Below, piece by piece: positions 18,436 to 25,863 of a stretch of DNA of 64,000 bases; the first letter of the stretch is position 1; each line of letters begins with the position of its first letter. This DNA is from Streptococcaceae bacterium AM104-57 (GTDB lineage: Bacteria; Bacillota; Bacilli; Lactobacillales; Streptococcaceae), in NCBI GenBank assembly GCA_027659245.1, contig JAQDPW010000002.1, positions 1 to 64,000 of the forward strand, given 5' to 3'. The translations under genes were made by a program, and so were the position numbers. The notes beneath the pieces are model-generated. The model was not told where the DNA came from. It made no database searches and worked only from the letters and a program-made list of their open reading frames with translations.

Positions 18436-19074
18436 ATGCAAAATAGACCAATCATTATCGGAGTAACAGGTGGATCTGGAGGAGGAAAGACAAGCGTATC
18501 TAAAGCAATCTTGTCGCATTTTCCAAATGAAAAAATCTCTATGATTGAGCATGATTCCTACTATAAAGATCAATCTCATCTAACCTTTGAAGAGCGTATC
18601 AAGACCAACTATGACCATCCTTTTGCTTTTGATACTGATTTGATGATTGAGCAAATTAAGGAATTGTTGGCGGGGCGTCCTGTAGATATTCCTACCTATG
18701 ACTACGCTGCTCATACTAGAAGTTCAAAATCCTATCGCCAAGAACCTCAAGATGTCTTTATTGTAGAAGGAATTTTAGTGTTGGAAGATAAACGTCTTCG
18801 TGATTTGATGGATATCAAGATTTTCGTAGATACAGATGATGACGTTCGTATCATTCGCCGTATTAAACGTGATATGGAAGAACGTGGTCGTAGCCTGGAT
18901 AGCGTTATTGACCAGTATCTTGGTGTGGTAAAACCCATGTATCATCAATTTATTGAGCCAACAAAGCGTTATGCAGATATCGTTATTCCAGAAGGAGTGA
19001 CCAATACAGTAGCTATTGATTTGCTAACAACAAAGATTGAAAAGATTTTAGAAGAAGCACGTCTTGCCCAATAA
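18436..19074 (+). CDS. udk: Uridine/cytidine kinase
   Basis: Phosphorylates uridine and cytidine in pyrimidine salvage. The 212-aa protein begins [20 protein letters not shown] with the P-loop at residues 12-18. It shows the substrate motif HDSYYKDQ, the DHPFAFD segment and YDYAAHTR, and [13 protein letters not shown] of the lid. ATG 18436 has AAGGAGG at 18424-18430. An extended -10 (TG-G-TAAAAT, about 18397-18405) sits just after the ptsI terminator and probably drives the gene. Confidence 0.96.
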   Translation: MQNRPIIIGVTGGSGGGKTSVSKAILSHFPNEKISMIEHDSYYKDQSHLTFEERIKTNYDHPFAFDTDLMIEQIKELLAGRPVDIPTYDYAAHTRSSKSYRQEPQDVFIVEGILVLEDKRLRDLMDIKIFVDTDDDVRIIRRIKRDMEERGRSLDSVIDQYLGVVKPMYHQFIEPTKRYADIVIPEGVTNTVAIDLLTTKIEKILEEARLAQ

Positions 19075-19251
19075 TAAGCAGATAAAAAGGCTGTGGGAAA
19101 GTAAAGATTTTATCAAGATTGAACCTTTTTCTCATATCCGTGAATCTTTATAATCATGCTTTTAGATAGAGAAAAATATTGTTTCAAAGGATTTTTTGAC
19201 TCTTTAAGATTCACTAAATGCTGGAGTAGAGTTTCAGCGCAAATAAAAATC
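19075..19251. other. Intergenic stretch between udk and dispersed repeat A
   Basis: About 175 bases with no ORF that has a ribosome binding site. The phrase GGCTGTGGGA resembles fragments of the streptococcal dispersed repeat that follows. Nothing else is recognised. Confidence 0.4.
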
Positions 19252-19428
19252 GAGAGTGGGACAGAAATCGGTAATTCGTTAGAATTCGATTTCGTCGTCC
19301 CACCTCCGCACAGTTGAGTAGGGCTGTAAAAGCTGATGAAATCAGCGTAGTAGAGCCCTACTCAACCACTGCGTCTTACTCGACAATCCAAAGACAATTG
19401 AGAGGCTAGGACTTTTGTCCCAGCCTCT
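19252..19428. repeat. Dispersed intergenic repeat, copy A (complete)
   Basis: Starts GAGAGTGGGACAGAAATCGG and ends GTCCCAGCCTCT. It contains several stems: GTGGGAC...GTCCCAC, a nested GAGTAGGGCT...AGCCCTACTC around GCTGATGAAATCAGC, and a terminal AGAGGCTAGGAC / GTCCCAGCCTCT hairpin (19401-19428) followed by TATTTTTTG, which can act as terminator for udk. A closely matching copy lies at 23144-23308; shortened relatives lie at 38080-38250 and 40660-40829. It is not BOX or RUP as I know them. Confidence 0.8.
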
Positions 19429-19991
19429 TATTTTTTGATTTTTTCAAGTCTCGGAACAATAACTAGAGTAAGTATTGCTGAGATAATCAGTTCTGCGATA
19501 GAGTTTGTTGAGATAACAGTAGCTAATAGTTTCTGGATATTTCCATCAAAAACATTTCCAAAGAGGAAGAAGATACCTCCTAGTACAAATACAGTATTAG
19601 TAAGTGAACCGAGAGCTCCCGCAAAGATAAGCCCCGCCTTGTTTCTGAGGAGTTTATAGACAAAGTATGGTGTTAAACCAATTAAGATACGAGGAATAAT
19701 AGCAATAGCAAGTGAAGCTAGATTCCCATTTGGTACAAAAGGAGAGAAGAGGTAGCTAGTTGGGAGAATAGTGATCGTATTGACAGTCAAGCTAATCATT
19801 CCCATCAAGAAACCTAAGATAGCCCCAATCCGTGGTCCGTAGATGATACTAGCAATGATGACCGGGATATGGACAATGGTTGGTTTAATTGGAAATGGCA
19901 AGACATTAAAGACAATAGAGCTCAGCAAATGAATGACAATCATGCTGGCAAAAAAGATAGCAATAGGAGCAATATTAGAGCGTTTGTTCAT
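19428..19991 (-). CDS. panT: ECF transporter S component, probable pantothenate (PanT)
   Basis: A 187-aa integral membrane protein with about six hydrophobic segments and the S-component signature KPTIVHIPVIIASIIYGPRIGAILGFLMG. The substrate-binding subunit of an energy-coupling factor transporter works with a shared EcfAAT module encoded elsewhere. Pantothenate is inferred from its overlap (17 bp) with coaC and from the order coaB-coaC-panT, which would feed imported vitamin B5 into CoA synthesis. The stop overlaps the end of dispersed repeat A. Confidence 0.78.
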   Translation of the reverse strand: MNKRSNIAPIAIFFASMIVIHLLSSIVFNVLPFPIKPTIVHIPVIIASIIYGPRIGAILGFLMGMISLTVNTITILPTSYLFSPFVPNGNLASLAIAIIPRILIGLTPYFVYKLLRNKAGLIFAGALGSLTNTVFVLGGIFFLFGNVFDGNIQKLLATVISTNSIAELIISAILTLVIVPRLEKIKK

Positions 19992-20526
19992 GAAGTTTTT
20001 CCTTTATCTGTTGTAAAATAGTATCAAGATCAGCGAGAGCACCATGTCCTACATCGCCACAGGCCAGTAGGGACTCTTTTGGAGCAATAATTGAATAACC
20101 ATAAGTTTCTAAAGTTTTTAAGTTTGTTTGAGTTGCTGGATGGTCATACATTTTGGTATTCATAGCAGGTGCCACTAGTTTTGGAATATAGTGGGGCAAG
20201 GCAAGAGCAGTAGAGGTTACCATGTTGTCAGCTAGGCCTTGAGCTAGTTTAGCGATTGTATTGGCCGTTGCAGGAACTACGATAAATAAATCTGTTTCTT
20301 TGCCAAGTTCGATATGATTGACTTTGTCAGGATAAGGTTCCTGCATAACATCCAGATGTACCGTATTTTGAGATAGGACTTGAAGGGTTAAAGGTTGGAT
20401 AAAAGCAGTCGCAGCCTGGGTCATAAGTACAGTAACAGAATGCCCCTGTTTCTTCAAGTTACTAACCAAATCAGCAGCCTTGTAAGAAGCAATAGAGCCT
20501 GTAACAGCGAGTATAATACGAGCCAT
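19975..20526 (-). CDS. coaC: Phosphopantothenoylcysteine decarboxylase CoaC
   Basis: A flavoprotein that decarboxylates 4'-phosphopantothenoylcysteine in CoA synthesis. At 183 aa it shows the HFCD-family flavin site (ILAVTGSIASYKAADLV, VVPATANTIAKLAQGLADN), the PAMNTKMY substrate loop and the lid CGDVGHGALAD with the catalytic Cys. In streptococci CoaB and CoaC are separate proteins, unlike the fused CoaBC of E. coli; here coaB lies 11 nt upstream. Confidence 0.95.
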   Translation of the reverse strand: MARIILAVTGSIASYKAADLVSNLKKQGHSVTVLMTQAATAFIQPLTLQVLSQNTVHLDVMQEPYPDKVNHIELGKETDLFIVVPATANTIAKLAQGLADNMVTSTALALPHYIPKLVAPAMNTKMYDHPATQTNLKTLETYGYSIIAPKESLLACGDVGHGALADLDTILQQIKEKLHEQTL

Positions 20527-20537
20527 AATTTTCCTTT

Positions 20538-21227
20538 CTAACGATCAAGTTCTTGAATTCTCTTGGTTAACAAGACAGCAATTTCTTGCTTACTAGTAGC
20601 AAGCTGATAATCTTTTTCTTCTACTAGATAAGCCAGGTGCTGATTTGTATTAATCTGAGTGAGGTCATTAGCGACAATCAAGTCAGCTTGATTCTTTTCA
20701 AGACTTTCTCTAGCGATTTGAATCAGATGTTCCTTAGTAACATCGACAAGGAGTTTAAAACCAATGAGATGGATACTTGGATTCCATTCTTTGACAAGAG
20801 AAATAATTTTGGGATTTTTCGTGAGAAAAAGGACTTGCACCTCATCCTTAGAGGAGATCTTTGTTTCCATATTTTTCTTATGCAAAAACTCACTTAAATC
20901 TTGACTTGCCTGAACTTCATTGAGACCAGTCATGTAAACAGGACTATAGTCAGATACTGCCATGGAATGAATCAAAACTTGATAATCAGGAACAATCCGT
21001 TTCATCTGTCGAAGTAAATCGGAAGTGTTTTTGATTTCAATGATGGATAAATTTGAGCGTGGTGCTGGTTTCAATGCTTGTTGTGTAGTAATCAGACAAA
21101 CCTGATGCCCAGCCTTCAGTAAAGTCTCAGTTATAACTTTACCAAGTCTACCAGTAGAGTGGTTGGTAATGGAGCGAACTCTATCAATGGCTTCGCTTGT
21201 ACCACCAGATGTAACTAAAATTTTCAT
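20538..21227 (-). CDS. coaB: Phosphopantothenate-cysteine ligase CoaB
   Basis: Joins cysteine to 4'-phosphopantothenate before the CoaC step. The 229-aa protein starts MKILVTSGGTSEAIDRVRSI and has NHSTGRLGK, HSMAVSDYSP and the NDLTQINTN segment of the nucleotide-binding fold. I use ATG 21227; the upstream ATG at 21242 lies within the -10 hexamer. No Shine-Dalgarno precedes ATG 21227, and the -10 TACAAT ends 6 nt before it, so a leaderless message is likely. First gene of coaB-coaC-panT. Confidence 0.92.
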   Translation of the reverse strand: MKILVTSGGTSEAIDRVRSITNHSTGRLGKVITETLLKAGHQVCLITTQQALKPAPRSNLSIIEIKNTSDLLRQMKRIVPDYQVLIHSMAVSDYSPVYMTGLNEVQASQDLSEFLHKKNMETKISSKDEVQVLFLTKNPKIISLVKEWNPSIHLIGFKLLVDVTKEHLIQIARESLEKNQADLIVANDLTQINTNQHLAYLVEEKDYQLATSKQEIAVLLTKRIQELDR

Positions 21228-21233
21228 AGAACT

Positions 21234-21262
21234 ATTGTACAAAAAAATGAGCAGTAAGTAAA
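21234..21262 (-). promoter_or_regulatory. Promoter touching the coaB start codon
   Basis: On the minus strand, TTTACT, a 17-nt spacer and TACAAT (complement 21234-21239) precede ATG 21227 by only 6 bases, so transcription should begin on the start codon. Confidence 0.6.
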
Positions 21263-21371
21263 ATGAAAGCGATAGAATATTATGTGAAATCCAAGCTTTT
21301 AACTATAGTTAAAACCTATAAAGGCATATAAAAATTTAAATAGTAGCCGATAAATCCTTTAAGGGCGCTAT

Positions 21372-21384
21372 ATTTACGAACGTT
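21372..21384 (+). promoter_or_regulatory. Weak PurBox-like site upstream of fhs
   Basis: ATTTACGAACGTT agrees with 11 of 13 positions of the PurBox AWWWCCGAACWWT bound by PurR activators in lactic-acid bacteria, and lies about 50 bp before the fhs -10. One of the two mismatches is in the core. Confidence 0.3.
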
Positions 21385-21418
21385 ATTAAGCTTTATGACT
21401 GTTAAAAATCTTATTTTA

Positions 21419-21427
21419 TGATATAAT
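21419..21427 (+). promoter_or_regulatory. Extended -10 promoter of fhs
   Basis: TG-A-TATAAT, with the hexamer at 21422-21427, lies 32 nt before the fhs start; AGAGGAG follows as ribosome binding site. Confidence 0.65.
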
Positions 21428-21459
21428 GAATTAACACATTTGAGGTAGAGGAGTTTTGA

Positions 21460-23130
21460 ATGAAAACAGATATTGAAATTGCACAGAGTATCGAGCTAAA
21501 ACCAATCGTTGATGTTGTAGAGAAACTTGGCATCTCTTACGATGATTTGGAGTTGTATGGAAAATACAAGGCTAAGCTTAGCTTTGATAAAATTCGTGAA
21601 GTGGAAAGTAATCCAGTCGGAAAATTGATCCTAGTTACAGCTATCAATCCAACACCTGCTGGTGAAGGAAAATCAACTATCACTATCGGACTTGCTGATG
21701 CTTTGAATAAGATTGGTAAGAAAACCATGATTGCTATCCGCGAACCTTCTCTTGGACCAGTCATGGGGATTAAAGGTGGTGCAGCTGGTGGTGGTTATGC
21801 CCAAGTTTTACCAATGGAAGACATCAACCTTCATTTTACTGGAGATATGCATGCCATTACAACTGCAAACAATGCTCTCTCTGCCTTGATTGACAATCAT
21901 TTGCATCAAGGAAATGAACTTGGAATTGACCAACGTCGTATTCTTTGGAAACGTGTTGTTGACTTAAACGACCGTGCTCTTCGTCATGTAACTGTTGGAC
22001 TTGGTGGTCCTCTTAATGGTATTCCTCGCGAAGATGGATTTGATATCACTGTTGCTTCAGAAATCATGGCTATCCTTTGCTTGGCAACTGATATTGAAGA
22101 TTTAAAACGTCGTTTGGCCAATATCGTCATTGGTTACCGTTATGACCGTACACCTGTTTCAGTGGGTGATCTACAGGTTGAAGGTGCCTTGGCATTGATT
22201 TTGAAAGATGCTATCAAACCAAACTTGGTTCAAACAATCTATGGTACACCTGCCTTTGTGCATGGTGGCCCATTTGCCAATATTGCTCACGGATGTAACT
22301 CAGTTTTGGCTACAACTACAGCCCTTCACTTGGCTGATTATACAGTTACTGAAGCTGGTTTTGGTGCGGACCTTGGTGCTGAGAAATTCCTTGATATCAA
22401 GACACCAAACTTGCCAACATCTCCAGATGCAGTTGTCATTGTCGCAACCCTTCGTGCTCTTAAGATGAATGGTGGTGTGGCTAAAGACGCTCTTACAGAG
22501 GAAAATGTGGAGGCGGTTAGTGCAGGTTTTGCTAACTTGAAACGACACGTTGAGAATATCCGTAAGTTCGGTATTCCAGCAGTTGTTGCTATCAATGAAT
22601 TTGTTTCTGATACAGAAGCTGAAATCGCAGCCTTGAAAGAACTTTGTGCTTCAATCGATGTTCCAGTTGAACTAGCTAGCGTATGGGCTGATGGAGCAGA
22701 AGGTGGAGTATCCCTTGCTGAAACGGTTGTCAATACTATCGCTGAAAATCCGGCAAACTACACACGTCTCTATGACAACGATCTTTCTGTCCAAGAAAAG
22801 ATTGAAAAGATTGTCACTGAAATCTATCGCGGAAGCAAAGTAAACTTCGAAAAGAAAGCTCAAACCCAAATTGCACAAATCGTACAAAATGGTTGGGATA
22901 AACTGCCAATCTGTATGGCTAAAACTCAATACAGTTTCTCAGATAATCCAAATGCTCTCGGAGCACCTGAAAACTTTGAAATTACTATTCGTGAATTGGT
23001 ACCAAAACTTGGTGCAGGCTTCATCGTTGCCTTAACTGGTGATGTCATGACCATGCCAGGACTTCCAAAACGTCCTGCCGCTCTCAACATGGATGTTGAA
23101 AGTGATGGAACTGTTCTTGGATTATTCTAA
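21460..23130 (+). CDS. fhs: Formate-tetrahydrofolate ligase
   Basis: An ATP-dependent enzyme making 10-formyl-tetrahydrofolate for purine synthesis and formyl-Met-tRNA. The 556-aa product has the P-loop [20 protein letters not shown] at about residue 63 onward, [23 protein letters not shown] and VATIRALK-type motifs ([16 protein letters not shown]). It ends [13 protein letters not shown], the usual C terminus. The start has AGAGGAG at good spacing. Its natural downstream terminator appears to have been cut by an insertion (see dispersed repeat copy B). Confidence 0.97.
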   Translation: MKTDIEIAQSIELKPIVDVVEKLGISYDDLELYGKYKAKLSFDKIREVESNPVGKLILVTAINPTPAGEGKSTITIGLADALNKIGKKTMIAIREPSLGPVMGIKGGAAGGGYAQVLPMEDINLHFTGDMHAITTANNALSALIDNHLHQGNELGIDQRRILWKRVVDLNDRALRHVTVGLGGPLNGIPREDGFDITVASEIMAILCLATDIEDLKRRLANIVIGYRYDRTPVSVGDLQVEGALALILKDAIKPNLVQTIYGTPAFVHGGPFANIAHGCNSVLATTTALHLADYTVTEAGFGADLGAEKFLDIKTPNLPTSPDAVVIVATLRALKMNGGVAKDALTEENVEAVSAGFANLKRHVENIRKFGIPAVVAINEFVSDTEAEIAALKELCASIDVPVELASVWADGAEGGVSLAETVVNTIAENPANYTRLYDNDLSVQEKIEKIVTEIYRGSKVNFEKKAQTQIAQIVQNGWDKLPICMAKTQYSFSDNPNALGAPENFEITIRELVPKLGAGFIVALTGDVMTMPGLPKRPAALNMDVESDGTVLGLF

Positions 23131-23143
23131 TTGAACAACAAAA

Positions 23144-23308
23144 GAGAGTGGGACAGAAATCGGTAATTCGTTAGAATTCGATTTGGTCGTCCCACCTCCG
23201 CACAGTTGAGTAGGGCTGTAAAAGCTGATGAAATCAGCATAGTAGAGTCCACTCAACCACTGCGTCTTGCTCGACAATCCAAAGACAATTGAGAGGCTAG
23301 GACTTTTG
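23144..23308. repeat. Dispersed intergenic repeat, copy B (truncated)
   Basis: Matches copy A nearly base for base from GAGAGTGGGAC to AGAGGCTAGGACTTTTGT, then stops exactly where copy A continues with CCCAGCCTCT. The right half of the terminal hairpin is therefore missing, and IS-like sequence starts at 23309. The internal GTGGGAC/GTCCCAC stem is retained. Confidence 0.85.
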
Positions 23309-23340
23309 TTGAACTGCACCCTAAAAGTTAGACAGAAAAA
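23309..23340. mobile_element. IS3-family-like end fragment
   Basis: TGAACTGCACCCTAAAAGTTAGACA (read across 23309-23333) resembles the terminal inverted repeat of IS3/IS150-type elements, which commonly begin TG.ACTG.ACCC.AAAAGTTAGACA. No transposase of that family follows, so this is at most a remnant end. Confidence 0.45.
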
Positions 23341-23469
23341 ATCGGCTCTTTTCTACCATTTGTCAAGTATATCAAGGGCTTTAAGTGAAAAAAGAGATAA
23401 GACAGTAGCTATTCTGAGGTTACTGTCTTATTTTTACCACTTATTGATCCATAAAAGTGCATGCTAAAA
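23341..23469. other. Non-coding stretch between IS3-like end and IS110
   Basis: AT-rich. It contains an imperfect hairpin (ATAAGACAGTAGCTATTC...GAGGTTACTGTCTTAT, about 23397-23432) that resembles a terminator but lies in no clear transcription unit. No gene is supported. Confidence 0.4.
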
Positions 23470-23504
23470 AACACCTCATCTGGTATTTTTTGAAACAAGG
23501 TGTT
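23470..23504 (-). terminator. Possible terminator after IS110 transposase
   Basis: On the minus strand, AACACCT and AGGTGTT pair over a roughly 20-nt loop and are followed by TTTTTAGC. It may mark the downstream end of the IS110 transcript. Confidence 0.5.
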
Positions 23505-23527
23505 ATAATAATACGGCATAGATGACC

Positions 23528-24730
23528 TTATCGATTTTGGGTCAAAGAGTAATCGTAAAGTTTGTTATGCGTAATGAGGTAATACATTGTTCGAATGAGA
23601 CGATGTATAGAGGCAATCGCATGTGGCTTGGTTGAAGCTATTGTCGATTGTCTTTTTCGTTTCTCATAAAAGTCGGCGATATGGCAGGGATTGGTATGAC
23701 TAGCTGAAGCGATGTTATGAATGCACTTGAACAAGATTTTTCTGGCATAGGGATTACCTCGCTTAGTAATGTGTTCCTTGGCGAGAAAGTTCCCAGATTC
23801 ATAGTGTCTCAGGTCAATGCCAATAAAAGCGTTGATTTGATTGGTAGACTGAAAGCGACGAATATCTCCCAATTCGCCAATGATAGATGTCGCTGTGGTT
23901 TCTGCGATGCCAGGAATTGATCGTAAGATGTCATACTCTGGTAAAGGCTGAGCTAGAGCTACCATATCGTCTAAGACAACCTGTCTGTGCTCAGAAAGAC
24001 GAAGCAATTCTTGAGCATAGTAACGAACCTCTTCAAGCATTGGGGAGATTTTCTTGACCGCACAAAAAGATTGTTTAGCGAGTTTTAGAAGTTTATCAGT
24101 CAGGTAAGCAATACGCTTTTCAGAGATTCGTTTGGAGGTAGATTGACGGATAATCTTACACAATTCATTTTGAGATAGGTTTACTACAAACTCTTTGCAT
24201 GGAAAAGCCATCACTAAATTCCAATATTGCTCTCCAGTTGGTGTAGATAAGAGATTTTCCAATTCAGGAAAGGTGACTTGTAAGACCTTGTGTAGACGGT
24301 TTTTAGCTCTAACAATGTCTTCTGTAAGATTTTGATAGAAACGGCTTAAATCACGCAGGTGTTGATAAACTTCTTCCTGCGCATAAGTTGGTTTACGATT
24401 GAGTATAAACTGAGAATGAGCCAACTTTTCAGCGTCAATTTTGTCTGTTTTACGAACACGCAGACTGTCCAATTGCTTCTTGGCTTCCAGAGGATTCAGC
24501 TGTGTATAAGCGTAGCCGTATTCCTCAAGAAAGGCTCGAAGACGCCGAGAATAGACACCAGTAGCTTCAAATATAATCTCAGGGTTATGAACAGTTTTCA
24601 AGTCATTCAAAAGACGATTGAAACCAATGGCGTCATTGAGCATAGTGTATCCATGAATCTTTTCACCGTTGACTAAAATTGCCACCTCAGAACTTGCCTT
24701 ACTCACATCAATCCCAAATACTGTACGCAT
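23528..24730 (-). mobile_element. IS110-family transposase (DEDD recombinase), intact frame
   Basis: A 400-aa IS110-family recombinase. The N-terminal RuvC-like DEDD domain starts FGIDVSKASSEVAIL and includes IFEATGVYSRRL and KTDKIDAEKLA. The C-terminal transposase_20 domain has IPGIAETTATSIIGELGDI, FIGIDLRHYESG (the serine region) and HITKRGNPYAR. I start at ATG 24730, with AGAGGTAAT upstream, rather than at an ATG 96 bases earlier in the non-coding end. No frameshift or early stop is seen, so it may be active. IS110 elements lack classical inverted repeats and are now known to carry a bridge RNA in a non-coding end; see 24731-24960. Confidence 0.9.
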
Positions 24731-24962
24731 GATATTACCTCTTTTGTCTTGAATAATTCCGTGTTTTAGTGATTTTATTTTCAATACGCGACGTCTAGCG
24801 TCCCACATACTTTGATCAAATTCCACCTAAAACAGGTGTCTTGCCAGTTTGTCAAGCGACGTCTAGCGCCAAAGAGCCCTACGACTTTACAAGACACCTC
24901 TACTTTAACATAAAGAAAAAGTAGTGAGTACTCTCTCCCGTCGGAGATTTTCTCACTACTAA
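24731..24962 (-). ncRNA. IS110 5' non-coding end, candidate bridge RNA
   Basis: About 230 bases upstream of the IS110 gene contain no gene but are structured. A 13-nt direct repeat, GCGACGTCTAGCG, occurs at 24788-24800 and 24856-24868, and a long hairpin with arms AGTAGTGAG (24920-24928) and CTCACTACT (24952-24960) encloses TCTCC-CGTC-GGAGA. In IS110-group elements the bridge RNA is encoded at this end, ahead of the recombinase. That this is such an RNA is inference from position and structure; element ends were not determined. Confidence 0.4.
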
Positions 24963-25001
24963 TCTTAGTATGTTTGTCAACTGTAGTGGGTTGAAGAAAA
25001 G

Positions 25002-25733
25002 CTAAGATCTGGAGAGGATGATTGATGTCCTCTCCATTTTTATATTCAGAGCGATAAAAATCCGTTTTTTGAAGTTTTCAAAGTTCCGAAAACCAAAGGC
25101 ATTTCGTTTGATAAGTTTGATGAGATTATTGGTCGCTTCCAATTTGGCGTTAGAATAGGGTAATTGAAGAGCGTTGACAATCTTGTCTTTATCCTTTAGA
25201 AAGGTTTTAAAGACAGTCTGAAAAAGAGGATGAACCTGCTTGAGATTGTCCTCAATGGGTCCGAAGAATTTCTTCGACTCCTTATTCTGGAAGTGAAAAA
25301 GTAAGAGTTGATAAAGATTATAGTGGAGTTTCAAGTCTTCTGAATAGCTCAAAAGCTTGTCTAGAATCTCTTTATTGGTTAGGTGCATACGAAAAGTAGG
25401 GCGATAAAAACGTTTATCGCTGAGTTTACGACTATCCTGTTGTATGAGCTCCCAGTAACGTTTAATAGCCTTGTATTCATGAGATTTTCGATCAAACTGA
25501 TTCATGATTTGAACACGCATACGACTCATAGCCCGGCTTAAGTGTTGGACAATATGGAAACGATCTTAGCATTCGGGAGTGAAACAGTCTGGGAGACTGT
25601 TTCAGCCTGAGCCTAGAAATCCGAAAGCGAAGCTGTTTAGCTAAGTCATAGTAAGGGCTAAACATATCCATAGTAATGATTCTCATGTGAGGAAGTTTAA
25701 GTATTTTAAAGAGTTTGACAATAAATATGGTAA
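25002..25733 (-). pseudogene. Broken ISL3-family transposase fragment
   Basis: The minus strand encodes the C-terminal part of an ISL3-family transposase in two frames. The first piece includes MRIITMDMFSPYYDLAKQL (frame of ATG 25686, with FIVKLFKILKLPH just before it). The second includes SRMRVQIMNQFDRKSHEYKA (25529 down to 25002), through NALQLPYSNAKLEATNNLIK to the end. The N-terminal half is absent. At the junction about 50 bp with a perfect palindrome have been inserted, and a few bases appear lost around GATCGT, where DRF of the usual LDRFHIVQHL should be. It cannot make transposase. Confidence 0.8.
25581..25603. repeat. 10-bp-stem palindrome inserted in ISL3 remnant
   Basis: GAAACAGTCT-GGG-AGACTGTTTC is a perfect inverted repeat inside a roughly 50-bp segment that interrupts the transposase reading frame between KQL and the expected FPNAKI-type sequence. 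Confidence 0.7.
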
Positions 25734-25740
25734 AATAAAG
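25729..25740 (+). promoter_or_regulatory. Probable extended -10 promoter for mod-res
   Basis: TATGG-TAAAAT (hexamer about 25735-25740) is a recognisable extended -10. TTGACA at about 25719 is too close to act as its -35. A transcript from here would carry the palindromic leader at 25763-25830. Confidence 0.45.
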
Positions 25741-25762
25741 GTATAAATTTTTAATAAGAAGC

Positions 25763-25830
25763 GAGGCTAGCCTCCATTGTTATATTCATAACAATGGAGG
25801 CTAGCCTCCATTGTTATATTCATAACAATG
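25763..25830. repeat. Two tandem copies of a 34-bp nested palindrome in the mod leader
   Basis: The unit 25763-25796 is repeated exactly at 25797-25830. Each unit is a 12-nt palindrome (GAGGCTAGCCTC) followed by a second palindrome (stem CATTGTTAT, ATTC loop, ATAACAATG). The order P-Q-P-Q lets the RNA form either two local hairpins per unit or one long hairpin with a 21-bp perfect stem (25763-25808). It lies about 35 bases before the mod start and its ribosome binding site. Confidence 0.85.
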
Positions 25831-25863
25831 GAATCCTAAAAGTCTCTCTTTATGAGGATAAAT

